The notes beneath the pieces are model-generated. The model saw nothing but the letters and a program-made list of their open reading frames with translations. It was not told where the DNA came from and did not search any database. Of a stretch of 64,000 nt of DNA, positions 52,344 through 60,911 are shown piece after piece (positions within the stretch are counted from its first letter, which is position 1; each line of letters opens with the position of its first letter). The DNA is from Lachnospiraceae bacterium (GTDB lineage Bacteria; Bacillota; Clostridia; Lachnospirales; Lachnospiraceae). The translations under genes were made by a program, and so were the position numbers. The DNA is taken from contig CAADYR010000170.1 of the NCBI GenBank assembly GCA_900753305.1, positions 4,537 through 68,536 on the forward strand, written 5' to 3'.

Positions 52344-55043
52344 TCAGCTCAGTTCCACATAGATTCTGTGGGCTGTGCTGTCAAGTGCAGCTACCTGTTC
52401 CTTATTCATTATTCCACAATTATCTATACATTTCAGCTCTATGATGCCATCACATACCGCCCTGGATATATGATACTGTCCATAGTCAAGCTGTTTGGGG
52501 TTGGAATAAACTACTTCTATTTCCTTATTTGCAAAATACAGATTTACAGAAACCGAGCCATTCTCATCGAACTGTTCTTTCACCAGTTTGGGCTGGATGA
52601 CCAGATCTCCAAATTTTCCACGCACACCAAATACCTCTGTTACCATTGTAAGCATATACCAACTTGCTGCACCTGTCAGGTAATGATATAAACCTCTTCC
52701 CTGTGCATTAAAATATTCCGGTATGCCTGGATATATCTTACTTGTATTAAAATCAAGTGCTGTGTCTGCCAGTGTCTGCAATGCCTTATAACCTTCCTTA
52801 ACAAAGCCCCTCTGATACAACGCATTAGCATACATAACTGTCATGTGGGAAAAGACCGCCCCGTTTTCCTTCTCTCCATAGGCAAATCCAAACATTCTGC
52901 CAAGATCGAACTTCTGCTCATGGAAGTTAGTGTTAAGTCTATAACCGCCTGCTTCTTTTGCATAGAGATAATGATCTGCACTACGGCATATATTTTCTAT
53001 CTGTTCCCGATTGGCAGTATTGCTCATAATAGCAAATACCTGGCCTGTCAGCATCATCCTGACTCCACTGTCAAAGAAACCTTCTACCTTCTTCTTATGG
53101 TCATCATAATAGCTGTTGAACCAGCCTTCTGCGTTTTCTCCCTGAATCCACTCGGAACGTCTGATATGTTCCATCATCCAGCCCGCCTTGCGGCGAAGAA
53201 CCTCGATAATATCTTCAATCCGTATTTGAACCTTCTTCCCACTGATATTATGTCTGCACAAAATCAGATAATTCTCCAACAGCTTACGTTTTTCCTGTAC
53301 ATCCTCATACAATTCTTCTCTTCCACTTAACAGAATCCTTGTCTCTTCCAGAATCTCTATTGTTTCGATTCCTGTCTTTTCCCTAAGTACTTGCAGACAC
53401 TCCGCAATCTGTTTGAGATTACCGGCATATGCGCAGGTAAATGCAACACTTTCTCCATGCTTATTTGCCATATCCAGTGCATCATTCCAGTCAGCCCCTC
53501 TCAGAAGGATATGGTTATGATCGCCTACTTCATAAAAAGCACACAGATGCTGCAACAGCAGATGTTCAAGAATCGTTCCATAATAAATATCACCGTTCAC
53601 TGTCTTTTGCTGCATCCCGTATTTATCTTTCCATCTGCTGTCCGTAGTTGTTCCACGCTTACACTGCTTATCCTTGAAATACGGTGCCCGCTCCAGCAAT
53701 ATCTCTATATCACCTGTCTGGTCAATATAAAGCTTTGTTGTCATAAAAGGCCATACGCCATGATCCATCCATACTCTGGTGATATTGTTTCTGTCAGCAA
53801 TAAATTCACCCGGCTTGACACCAATGATCGTTGCATTGGTTCCATCAATCCTGACTCCACCGAAGTTATCCAGAATCATCTGTCTAACCCCACTGGGATC
53901 CATGATCAGGAGTGAAAGACAATCCTGCCATAAATCACGCCAGCCTCTTCCACCTCTTCCGTAATCATGATGTGGCAGGAAAGAACAGCCATAGATCCTG
54001 CGAAGCATAGGCTGGAAACTGACCCAGCGAAGAAAATTGTCAAATTCTTTACTTCCTGTATGATACTTGACGTTGACCCTGTTCTGCCAGTACTCCTGCA
54101 CAACCCTTAATGCATCCATAACTTTCTGTGTGGAATCAAATGTCCTGACGATCTCTTCCAACTGTTCCTCATCTTCTGTTACACCCAGAATAACGAGATA
54201 ATCTGTCTTTTGTCCCGGTTGCAGGATAATCTTATCAAAGCGGATTCCTCCAAAGGCTTCCTTGCCCTCTATCTGTGTTCCTGCTCCAACACCCGGATTC
54301 TGCTCCAGTACAGCTCTTGGATGGGTATATGTCCCACCTTCTCCAATGAACTGTTCAACAGTAGGATAAAATGCAGCCGGAGCTTTGCCCTCTCCACTGA
54401 CACCCAGGGCAAAATAAATCTGATGATTCTTTCTGTGTCCTCTTTCATCAAAAGACATGGCAGGCTTCACGGTCACACCATATTTCTGTGTTGCAATACG
54501 ATGAAGAAGTGAGGTTACATGTCTATGATCCCTGATATTATCTGCACTGCGTCCATATATGGGAATTGCTGCAACAGGAGTCAGCATACATGACGTATCT
54601 GCTGTATTTATAATCTCTACATGCATCAGTTCCACATTAGCCTCTAACGGCACAAAGCTTGTGATCTGCGAAGCAAGCTGATATTTGTGTGACTTTCTAT
54701 TGATCGAATGCCACATCAATCCTGCTTGCAGATTACTTGCGTCCTGCCTTGGAGTGAACTTATCCATTTCCGCTTCTGCGCAAGCCCCTGTTGCAGACCA
54801 TGCTCCAATACCATCTACTTCAAACCAGAAATTACGGCTTCCGCGATTGCTGTGAAGATTCTCTACACTGACAGGTTCTAACAGGAATGTTTCCTGATCT
54901 ATCTTGCTATCGCCCCCCAAAACAGGCGTTACTGAACTCTTGATTCCTTTTTCCCCTGCAATCGGAAAATATAAACCGCTGTAGTCCTCAGGCTGCTCCA
55001 TTGTAAAAGTGCCATCTACACCACTAAACTGAATTTTTCCCAT
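52344..55043 (-). CDS. GH94-family beta-glucan oligosaccharide phosphorylase, laminaribiose-phosphorylase type
   Basis: An 899-residue cytoplasmic phosphorylase, about 95 residues longer than the other GH94 protein and clearly divergent. It has GRGGRGWRDLWQDCLSLLI (about residue 362) and the catalytic-acid motif GADWNDALD (D518). Enzymes of this length and motif set include laminaribiose phosphorylases, which split beta-1,3-linked glucose disaccharides. Context (GH16 neighbour, common regulon) supports this, but related GH149/GH161-like specificities are possible. The promoter carries the AraC repeats. Confidence 0.85.
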   Translation of the reverse strand: MGKIQFSGVDGTFTMEQPEDYSGLYFPIAGEKGIKSSVTPVLGGDSKIDQETFLLEPVSVENLHSNRGSRNFWFEVDGIGAWSATGACAEAEMDKFTPRQDASNLQAGLMWHSINRKSHKYQLASQITSFVPLEANVELMHVEIINTADTSCMLTPVAAIPIYGRSADNIRDHRHVTSLLHRIATQKYGVTVKPAMSFDERGHRKNHQIYFALGVSGEGKAPAAFYPTVEQFIGEGGTYTHPRAVLEQNPGVGAGTQIEGKEAFGGIRFDKIILQPGQKTDYLVILGVTEDEEQLEEIVRTFDSTQKVMDALRVVQEYWQNRVNVKYHTGSKEFDNFLRWVSFQPMLRRIYGCSFLPHHDYGRGGRGWRDLWQDCLSLLIMDPSGVRQMILDNFGGVRIDGTNATIIGVKPGEFIADRNNITRVWMDHGVWPFMTTKLYIDQTGDIEILLERAPYFKDKQCKRGTTTDSRWKDKYGMQQKTVNGDIYYGTILEHLLLQHLCAFYEVGDHNHILLRGADWNDALDMANKHGESVAFTCAYAGNLKQIAECLQVLREKTGIETIEILEETRILLSGREELYEDVQEKRKLLENYLILCRHNISGKKVQIRIEDIIEVLRRKAGWMMEHIRRSEWIQGENAEGWFNSYYDDHKKKVEGFFDSGVRMMLTGQVFAIMSNTANREQIENICRSADHYLYAKEAGGYRLNTNFHEQKFDLGRMFGFAYGEKENGAVFSHMTVMYANALYQRGFVKEGYKALQTLADTALDFNTSKIYPGIPEYFNAQGRGLYHYLTGAASWYMLTMVTEVFGVRGKFGDLVIQPKLVKEQFDENGSVSVNLYFANKEIEVVYSNPKQLDYGQYHISRAVCDGIIELKCIDNCGIMNKEQVAALDSTAHRIYVELS

Positions 55044-55078
55044 ATATTTTCTTCGTCCTTTCTACTTTTGTCACAGCC

Positions 55079-55144
55079 ATTCTACTCCGACAAAACAGGA
55101 AAATTAAATCAGATTCATATAATAAATATCAGATTCATGACCTG
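55079..55144 (-). promoter_or_regulatory. AraC-type activated promoter of the long GH94 gene
   Basis: AAATCAGATTCAT (55106-55118) and ATATCAGATTCAT (55126-55138, followed by GACCTG) share an exact TCAGATTCAT at 20-bp spacing. They end 21 bp before a minus-strand -10 TAGAAT (55079-55084). This is the cleanest copy of the motif. Confidence 0.7.
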
Positions 55145-55148
55145 TATA

Positions 55149-56555
55149 TCATTTGTTCTCATACAATGTAAAAGAACGTAAACTTGCATTGCCGCTACCT
55201 CTATAGGTCAGATAAATTGCCTGAACACCATCCGGAATAGCAATCTGTGTACTGAAAGTTTCCCATACGTTGGAGAAGCCGACCTGAATCCTGCCAAGAA
55301 CCTCCCCATCCCACTTTGTTCTGATTTCAAAAATACCATCGCAATACCCTCTGGTCTGAATGGACATGGAGGTTACATTATGGCATTCAAAATATTTGAA
55401 TCCTGCCGTTGCTGTATCCTGTATATTGGCAATGTAGCCCTGTTCTTCATCGCCATCTCTGCCATCCTGCATGATTTTGGGATACTTATCTCCCCCTACA
55501 TATATAGAGGGTTCACTGGTAAACAGGTTGCATGCAAGATATGCCGGATATTCTCCCTTACCTTCCAGCGGCTTACCATTCAATCCACAGGATGTCATTT
55601 CAACCTGTGGGATGCCGCCATCTTCCAATACCTCTATCTTTTCCGCACATCCCTGTCTGCTGTACCAGGTTCCATTAGTATGACGATGATAAAAAATATA
55701 CCACTGTCCATTGATCTGCTCTATGCTGCCATGATTGTTGGCACCATATGCAGCCGGCATATCTGCCGGCTTATATTTATCAATGTGCAGATCACAATTG
55801 CTGACAATCACACCACCATACTGAAATCCCCTGGTTGGTTCTTTGCTCGTTGCATAACAGAGTTCATGCATTACTACAGAGGAATATATAAAATAGTATG
55901 TGTTATTTATTTTCCGCATGGAAGAAGCTTCAAAGAATTCATGCCCTTCAAATCCTGTTCCCTTGCTGTATTCACACCCGGGAACAACTATGACCGGCTC
56001 TTCCTCTATTGTCAACATATCCGGTCCAAGCACTGTTACCATTGCCCCTGTCCTTGACTTATCACCTCTGCCGCAGAAGCCCGTATACAGGTATGTTCTG
56101 TTTCCTTCTGTCAGTACGCCCGGATCAAACTGTGGCTCATCCGTTGGTCTTTCTCCCAGCCTTATACCATTCCTGTCATGTACATAGCCATAGAACTCAT
56201 ATCTGCCTGCCGGAGTATCGCATACTGCTACGGATACAAGTGACACCTTATCCAACACATAATAAAGATAATATCTGCCATCCGGTCCTACTGTCACATC
56301 TGGTGCATAGAGGCACATCTTGCCGTCCTTGTTAAGCGGATCCTCACACCTTGGATAAATGATTCCCTCATAACGCCAATCCGAAAGATCATCTACCGGT
56401 GCAGACCAGCATACATAATCTCCCATGCAAAAGACATAGCCATTATAAAAGTCATGCGAGCCATATATATATACTCTGTTTCCAAACACATAAGGTTCCC
56501 CATCAGGTATATACTCCCATGATGGTAAATATGGGTTTAACGCCTGTTTCTTCAT
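55149..56555 (-). CDS. GH43-family glycosidase
   Basis: A 468-residue protein without signal peptide, so probably cytoplasmic. The N-terminal five-bladed propeller begins NPYLPSWEYIPDGEPYVFGNRVYIYGSHD, with the probable base in IPDGEP. The pKa-modulating Asp lies in LYAPDVTVGPDGRYYLYY, and the acid Glu probably in FFEASSMRKINNTYYFIYS. A C-terminal beta-sandwich (~340-468) is CBM6-like. GH43 enzymes of this type release arabinose or xylose residues, so it may trim decorated oligosaccharides such as arabinoxylan fragments. Divergent from the AraC gene at 56722. Confidence 0.85.
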   Translation of the reverse strand: MKKQALNPYLPSWEYIPDGEPYVFGNRVYIYGSHDFYNGYVFCMGDYVCWSAPVDDLSDWRYEGIIYPRCEDPLNKDGKMCLYAPDVTVGPDGRYYLYYVLDKVSLVSVAVCDTPAGRYEFYGYVHDRNGIRLGERPTDEPQFDPGVLTEGNRTYLYTGFCGRGDKSRTGAMVTVLGPDMLTIEEEPVIVVPGCEYSKGTGFEGHEFFEASSMRKINNTYYFIYSSVVMHELCYATSKEPTRGFQYGGVIVSNCDLHIDKYKPADMPAAYGANNHGSIEQINGQWYIFYHRHTNGTWYSRQGCAEKIEVLEDGGIPQVEMTSCGLNGKPLEGKGEYPAYLACNLFTSEPSIYVGGDKYPKIMQDGRDGDEEQGYIANIQDTATAGFKYFECHNVTSMSIQTRGYCDGIFEIRTKWDGEVLGRIQVGFSNVWETFSTQIAIPDGVQAIYLTYRGSGNASLRSFTLYENK

Positions 56556-56721
56556 TTTAACCGACCTCCTATTATTGCTATTATTTCATATTTCCATGTT
56601 TGTTTTCTCCCCATTTGCTGCTATCCATTGCTCAGTCCATGCTCTTTACAAGACTTCTTAACTGTGTTAGAATTGTACCGCAAATGAGTGTGTTATGATT
56701 TCTTGATGAGGGAGGAAAATC

Positions 56722-57651
56722 ATGCATAAAATTCCTAGTTCTATTGACATAGATAATTTGTATAAAGTGAATCTGGATTATGATGGTCAGAGGCAGATGT
56801 CGGATTTTCTGGAAACAATCAAATATCGGGACAATTCCGCTCTAAGAATCTGGTATAATGATATTCCTGAATGTTATGATATGCATTGGCACAATACGTT
56901 GGAAATCATAGTGCCTGTCGAGAATTACTATGATGTCACGATCAATGATGATAACTATCATATACAGCCTGATGAGATTTTTATGATTCCCCCAAGAGCA
57001 CTGCACTCCATTGTATCACCACAAAGTGGTGCGAGATTTGTATACCTGTTTGATATTGACTTTTTATCAAAATTAAACGGCTACCGCAGTATCATGTCAC
57101 TTTTGAACCATCCTGTATACATTACCAGTAAAAGTACTCCCGAATTGTATTCTGAGATTTATCCATATTTCATTGATATGAAAAATGACTATTTCTCCAA
57201 TCAGGACTATTGTGATTTTCTCATTTATTCCAGTCTTCTCCGGGTTTTTTCCTCTCTTGGCAGACATCATATCGAACAGTTGGATATTAATGAATCCTCT
57301 CTTGTTGGGAAAAAGCAGGAATATGTAAATAAATTTCTGAATGTAGTAGAATACATAGATCTGCATTATTCAGAAAATCTGAATTTAGAGAATATTGCTG
57401 CTTCCTGTGGTTTCAGCAAATTCCATTTCTCCAGATTATTCAAACAATATACCGGTCTTACTTTCTGTGACTATCTCAATTACCGTAGAATCAGCCACGC
57501 AGAAGAACTTCTTATCAGTCAGGGTTGTCCCATTACAGAGGTTGCCTTTCAATCCGGTTTTGCCAGTATATCGACCTTCAATCGTTTATTCAAACAGATA
57601 AAGGGCTGTTCCCCAACAGAATACCGTTCCCATAACAGCTACGAGCTCTGA
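56722..57651 (+). CDS. AraC-family regulator with cupin sensor domain
   Basis: A 309-residue regulator. The N-terminal cupin (residues ~45-130, DMHWHNTLEIIVPVE and YHIQPDEIFMIPPRALHSI) would bind a small carbohydrate. The C-terminal HTH pair reads NLENIAASCGFSKFHFSRLFKQYTGLTFCDYLNYRRI and PITEVAFQSGFASISTFNRLFKQIKGCSPTEYR. GGGAGGAAAATC precedes the start. It is divergent from the GH43 gene (166 bp), its probable target. Its 3' end overlaps the convergent U32-like gene by 13 bp. Confidence 0.92.
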   Translation: MHKIPSSIDIDNLYKVNLDYDGQRQMSDFLETIKYRDNSALRIWYNDIPECYDMHWHNTLEIIVPVENYYDVTINDDNYHIQPDEIFMIPPRALHSIVSPQSGARFVYLFDIDFLSKLNGYRSIMSLLNHPVYITSKSTPELYSEIYPYFIDMKNDYFSNQDYCDFLIYSSLLRVFSSLGRHHIEQLDINESSLVGKKQEYVNKFLNVVEYIDLHYSENLNLENIAASCGFSKFHFSRLFKQYTGLTFCDYLNYRRISHAEELLISQGCPITEVAFQSGFASISTFNRLFKQIKGCSPTEYRSHNSYEL

Positions 57652-58610
57652 TTCTCCCATTTTGCAGGTCTGGGTTTATTAACAGTAATAATGTGGCTTT
57701 TTTCAAGATTTGCCAGCAAAAGCAGTCTTGCCTCACCCTCATATTCTGGTCGTATCATATAATGGCAATAAGTATCTACCAATTGGAACAGATTGGCAGT
57801 ACGTCCTTCTATCTTGAAATTTACATATCCCATAGGTACATACTTCTCCCAGATAGCTTCGGGTGATACATAAGTCACATAATCACGTATTGTATGAATA
57901 GAATTGTGATCTCCATATTCACAGTGCCAGCCGGGTACGGGAATTTTCTTACCTGTTGGATTCTTGCGGTTCTGCAGGACAATTCTCTGTTGCTTCGCTA
58001 TGGTACGGTAATGTTCTGCCCTTCTTGGACAGTTCGGAATGCAGCAGGCATTAACCAGTATCTCACATTTATCCTTATGATTGATCTGCTCCAGCAATTC
58101 AAACTGATTGTTCAAGTTATAATCCAACACTACCAATTGATAATCCTTCTCAAGTTCTGCATTAATGGAATCAAGTTTTTTTAATTCCTTACAAGTGGAA
58201 CTGTTTATCTTAAAGCCCGGATAATTCTTTCTGATATATTCCTCCAGAATATCCGATACGACCAGTACTTCATTCATTCCATTATCTGCTGTCTTCATGC
58301 AGAAATTGCAGTAAGCATCAGACAAATCTTCTTTGGTCAGTAATGGATTCGTATAAGTGTAACGAATCGGAATACCCTGTTTATTTATATTTTTTACTAC
58401 TTCTGTAACAAATCTGGCATCACATTGATCATCATTGCAGAATCTGCCACCACCCCACAAAGAGGTAGGAAACTCTCCAAAGAAAGAGGCAATCTTCACA
58501 CCTTCCCTGAAATATTCTGGATGCAGAGACTGTAATCCCACAAAAAACATATTTAATGGATAATTATATCGTAATCCTGGTAAATGAAATCTTACTTCCA
58601 TACTTTTCAT
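57639..58610 (-). CDS. U32-peptidase-like protein, paralogue A (unknown function)
   Basis: A 323-residue soluble protein that I do not recognise as a named family, but which shows U32-like features. NGMNEVLVVSDILEEYI resembles the GvDaiivsD segment, ILVNACCIPNCPRR the GaLCvs region, and GYVNFKIEGRT the C-terminal KIEGR signature. It aligns along its whole length with the next gene upstream (shared REG, FG.FP..W.GGR, YCN..MK.ADNGMN, SST). Four Cys are shared: C101, C190, C194, C230. U32 relatives such as UbiU/UbiV and RlhA bind a 4Fe-4S cluster through four Cys and act in O2-independent hydroxylation; whether this one does is inference. ATGA overlap with paralogue B implies coupled translation. 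Confidence 0.7.
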   Translation of the reverse strand: MKSMEVRFHLPGLRYNYPLNMFFVGLQSLHPEYFREGVKIASFFGEFPTSLWGGGRFCNDDQCDARFVTEVVKNINKQGIPIRYTYTNPLLTKEDLSDAYCNFCMKTADNGMNEVLVVSDILEEYIRKNYPGFKINSSTCKELKKLDSINAELEKDYQLVVLDYNLNNQFELLEQINHKDKCEILVNACCIPNCPRRAEHYRTIAKQQRIVLQNRKNPTGKKIPVPGWHCEYGDHNSIHTIRDYVTYVSPEAIWEKYVPMGYVNFKIEGRTANLFQLVDTYCHYMIRPEYEGEARLLLLANLEKSHIITVNKPRPAKWENQSS

Positions 58611-59518
58611 GCCTTTCTCTTTTTCATAGCCTGTGCAAACTGATTCATCGTTGTGTCTATCTTATCTCTGATAAAGCTTCTTGCATCATCTTTTACCAAA
58701 TAATACAAGTAGGATTCTTTCACAAAATCCATCGGCATTCCCCGTCCGACAATCTTATAATTTACAAACCCTTGGTCTGCATATTGCTGAATCTGTTCGT
58801 TGGATATAAATGCCGGTCTGTCCTTACATTCTGCAAATTTGCGTTCTCTCGTCTTATTAGGACAGGGAAATGATGTATTGATATCATATTCCAACTGCAT
58901 CCGTGACTGTTGTCTGTAATGCTCGCTCCGCTTCGGACAGCCCGGATAACAGACTTCATTGACCAGTATTTCTATTCTGTCTGCTTTATCCTGTATTGCC
59001 GATAATACTTCTTCATTATGGTTCAGGTCATAATCCAGTACAACCAGAAAATAGTCCTTGTCCAGTTCCTCTCTAAGTCCTTTTACATCTGTGATTCTCT
59101 TCGTGGTAGATGAGATCAGCTTGAAGTCCGGATAATTTCTTCGAATATAGTCCTCCAGCACAGGCTGATTCACCAATACCTGATTCATCCCATTATCAGC
59201 CAGCTTCATGATCAGATTACAATAGGTATCATACACATGTTTCTCCTCCAACAGGGAGTTGGTCCACGTAAATCGCACAGGGATTCCTCTGCTGTTATAT
59301 ACCTTGAGGATAGCAGCAATGTCATCCTTTCCGGTAATTCCAAATACTGCCCTTCCTCCATTCCATATAGCTCCCGGAAAAGTACCATAAACAGAACCAA
59401 TGCAGTACCCTTCCCTGAAGCAGTCAGGATAATCCTTCATCAGATTCATTAATACCTGATTGAGCAGTCTGAAATAACAAAATCCGGGTAAATGCCAGTA
59501 TATTTTGTGTGCATTCAT
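58607..59518 (-). CDS. U32-peptidase-like protein, paralogue B (unknown function)
   Basis: A 303-residue paralogue of the downstream gene. Shared blocks are HLPGF, FREGY, YGTFPGAIWNGGRA, GIPVRFTWTNSLL, YCNLIMKLADNGMN, YPDFKLISST, LVVLDYDLN, EILVNEVCYPGCPKRSEHYR and FVNYKIVGRG. The four shared Cys are C100, C190, C194 and C231. It has no signal peptide or membrane segment. It starts 24 bp after the GH5 gene, so it is in the same transcript as GH5, the second binding protein and permeases. The overlap and parallel residues suggest a heterodimer. Function unknown; an Fe-S enzyme acting on a small molecule, RNA or a glycan-derived aromatic are all open. Confidence 0.7.
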   Translation of the reverse strand: MNAHKIYWHLPGFCYFRLLNQVLMNLMKDYPDCFREGYCIGSVYGTFPGAIWNGGRAVFGITGKDDIAAILKVYNSRGIPVRFTWTNSLLEEKHVYDTYCNLIMKLADNGMNQVLVNQPVLEDYIRRNYPDFKLISSTTKRITDVKGLREELDKDYFLVVLDYDLNHNEEVLSAIQDKADRIEILVNEVCYPGCPKRSEHYRQQSRMQLEYDINTSFPCPNKTRERKFAECKDRPAFISNEQIQQYADQGFVNYKIVGRGMPMDFVKESYLYYLVKDDARSFIRDKIDTTMNQFAQAMKKRKA

Positions 59519-59542
59519 CTCATTACCACGCCTTTCTGTCAG

Positions 59543-60823
59543 TTATTCTTCTTTCTGTGCATAAGCAACCAGGGCATCTGCCAGATCTTTATCATACCAT
59601 GTCAGATTTTTCCTGTCGAAAATACCAAATTTCTCCCCCTGGGCATCATAGATACCATTATCCCACCATACGCAGGGAATACCATATCTGTTAGTCACTT
59701 CCATATAATCGGCAAGCCATTTAAGTACCTCTTCCCTATTGGACACCATGTTGCCGCTATCATCCTGATACTCCTTATGAACTGCACCAAATTCCGTAAT
59801 GATAACAGGAACTCCTTTCTGAATCAGTTCTTTATCTACCAGCTGCATAGCAGAAATAATATCTTTTTTCAAAGTCCCATTCCATACGTTGATACTGCTG
59901 TCCTCCGGCTCATAGGTGAAGAAATATGGTGTATACAAATGTACTGCGACCGCAATATGCTCATCCTGTGGAATCTCAAGCTCTGTCATTGTATTATAAG
60001 TAACCGAGTTACCATAAGGGCAAATAATCAATGTTCTGTCTGCATTGTTGCCCCCTGTAGCACGTACTGTCTCAACAAATGCCTGATTCAATGCGTTAAC
60101 AGCCTCTCTGCCATCAGAATCACCACCTGACCATTCTTGTGGTGAACCTTTGATTCTTGGCTCATTCATGCCCTCAAAAATTACATGTTCATCATAATCT
60201 GCAAACCTCTCTGCAATCTGCTGCCAGATAGCACACAATTCATTCTCTACTTCTTCCAGCCCACTTGTCTGAGGCTTGAGCCAGTAATCCGGTTCATGAT
60301 GTGTATCCAAAATGACATACATGTTACAATCCAAGGCATAATTAACTACCTCTTCCACACGATCAAGCCATTCTGTATTGATTCTGTATTGGGGTGCTGC
60401 TGAAACATGAGTACTCCAAGTCACAGGAATACGAAGGGTCTTGAATCCCTCCTCTGCAATTGCCTGTATCATTTCTGGTGTTGTCTTGGGGTTTCCCCAG
60501 CTTACTTCACTCATCAGTTCCAATGAACTGCCCCCATGGGCATCCAGAGTATTTCCCAGATTCCAGCCGATTCCCATATCATGAAGCATCGCAAAAGTCA
60601 CACTGCGGTCGATTACCGCATTCTCCTGCTCTGCTGTTGTTTCCATTTCTAAATTCTGTTCTGATTCTGTCAGTGCTTCCTTTGTCTCCACTGTTGTTTC
60701 TTCCGCTGTAGTTTCTACTGCTGTTTCCGTTGTCACTGCACTTGCCTGCTGCGCACCACAACCGCATACTGTTACAATAGTCATAAGACCCATCAATACT
60801 GCAATTACTCTTTGTTTCTTCAT
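59543..60823 (-). CDS. GH5 endo-beta-glucanase lipoprotein
   Basis: A 426-residue surface lipoprotein. The signal peptide ends near VTVCGCG (lipid Cys probably C22), then a Thr/Glu-rich linker to ~70. The TIM barrel has MGIGWNLGNTLDA, WGNPKTTPEMI, THHEPDYW, acid E221 in GMNEP and nucleophile E344 in ITEFGA. This pattern suits GH5 subfamily 4, whose members cut beta-1,4-glucan, lichenan or xyloglucan. Together with GH16 it would cover the beta-1,4 and beta-1,3 parts of mixed-linkage glucan. The subfamily is inferred from motifs. Confidence 0.92.
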   Translation of the reverse strand: MKKQRVIAVLMGLMTIVTVCGCGAQQASAVTTETAVETTAEETTVETKEALTESEQNLEMETTAEQENAVIDRSVTFAMLHDMGIGWNLGNTLDAHGGSSLELMSEVSWGNPKTTPEMIQAIAEEGFKTLRIPVTWSTHVSAAPQYRINTEWLDRVEEVVNYALDCNMYVILDTHHEPDYWLKPQTSGLEEVENELCAIWQQIAERFADYDEHVIFEGMNEPRIKGSPQEWSGGDSDGREAVNALNQAFVETVRATGGNNADRTLIICPYGNSVTYNTMTELEIPQDEHIAVAVHLYTPYFFTYEPEDSSINVWNGTLKKDIISAMQLVDKELIQKGVPVIITEFGAVHKEYQDDSGNMVSNREEVLKWLADYMEVTNRYGIPCVWWDNGIYDAQGEKFGIFDRKNLTWYDKDLADALVAYAQKEE

Positions 60824-60863
60824 AGTTGCTTTACCTCTTGATGTCTGTCACATGTGTACACAA

Positions 60864-60893
60864 GAAGGATGATGCCTGCAAACATCACCCTTC
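60864..60893 (-). other. Intercistronic hairpin downstream of the second binding-protein gene
   Basis: GAAGGATGATG (60864-60874) pairs with CATCACCCTTC (60883-60893) with one G-U pair and an 8-nt loop. No T-run follows on the minus strand. It lies between the binding-protein gene and the GH5 gene, like the hairpin at 43785. Confidence 0.6.
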
Positions 60894-60911
60894 CCATACA
60901 TGCTTTTTACA

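Noticed and set aside
56556..56721. AraC operator of the 51584 regulon upstream of the GH43 gene
   Set aside because: No pair of ATATCA-type units at 20-bp spacing is present; only loose CCATTTGCT/CCATTGCT similarity was seen.
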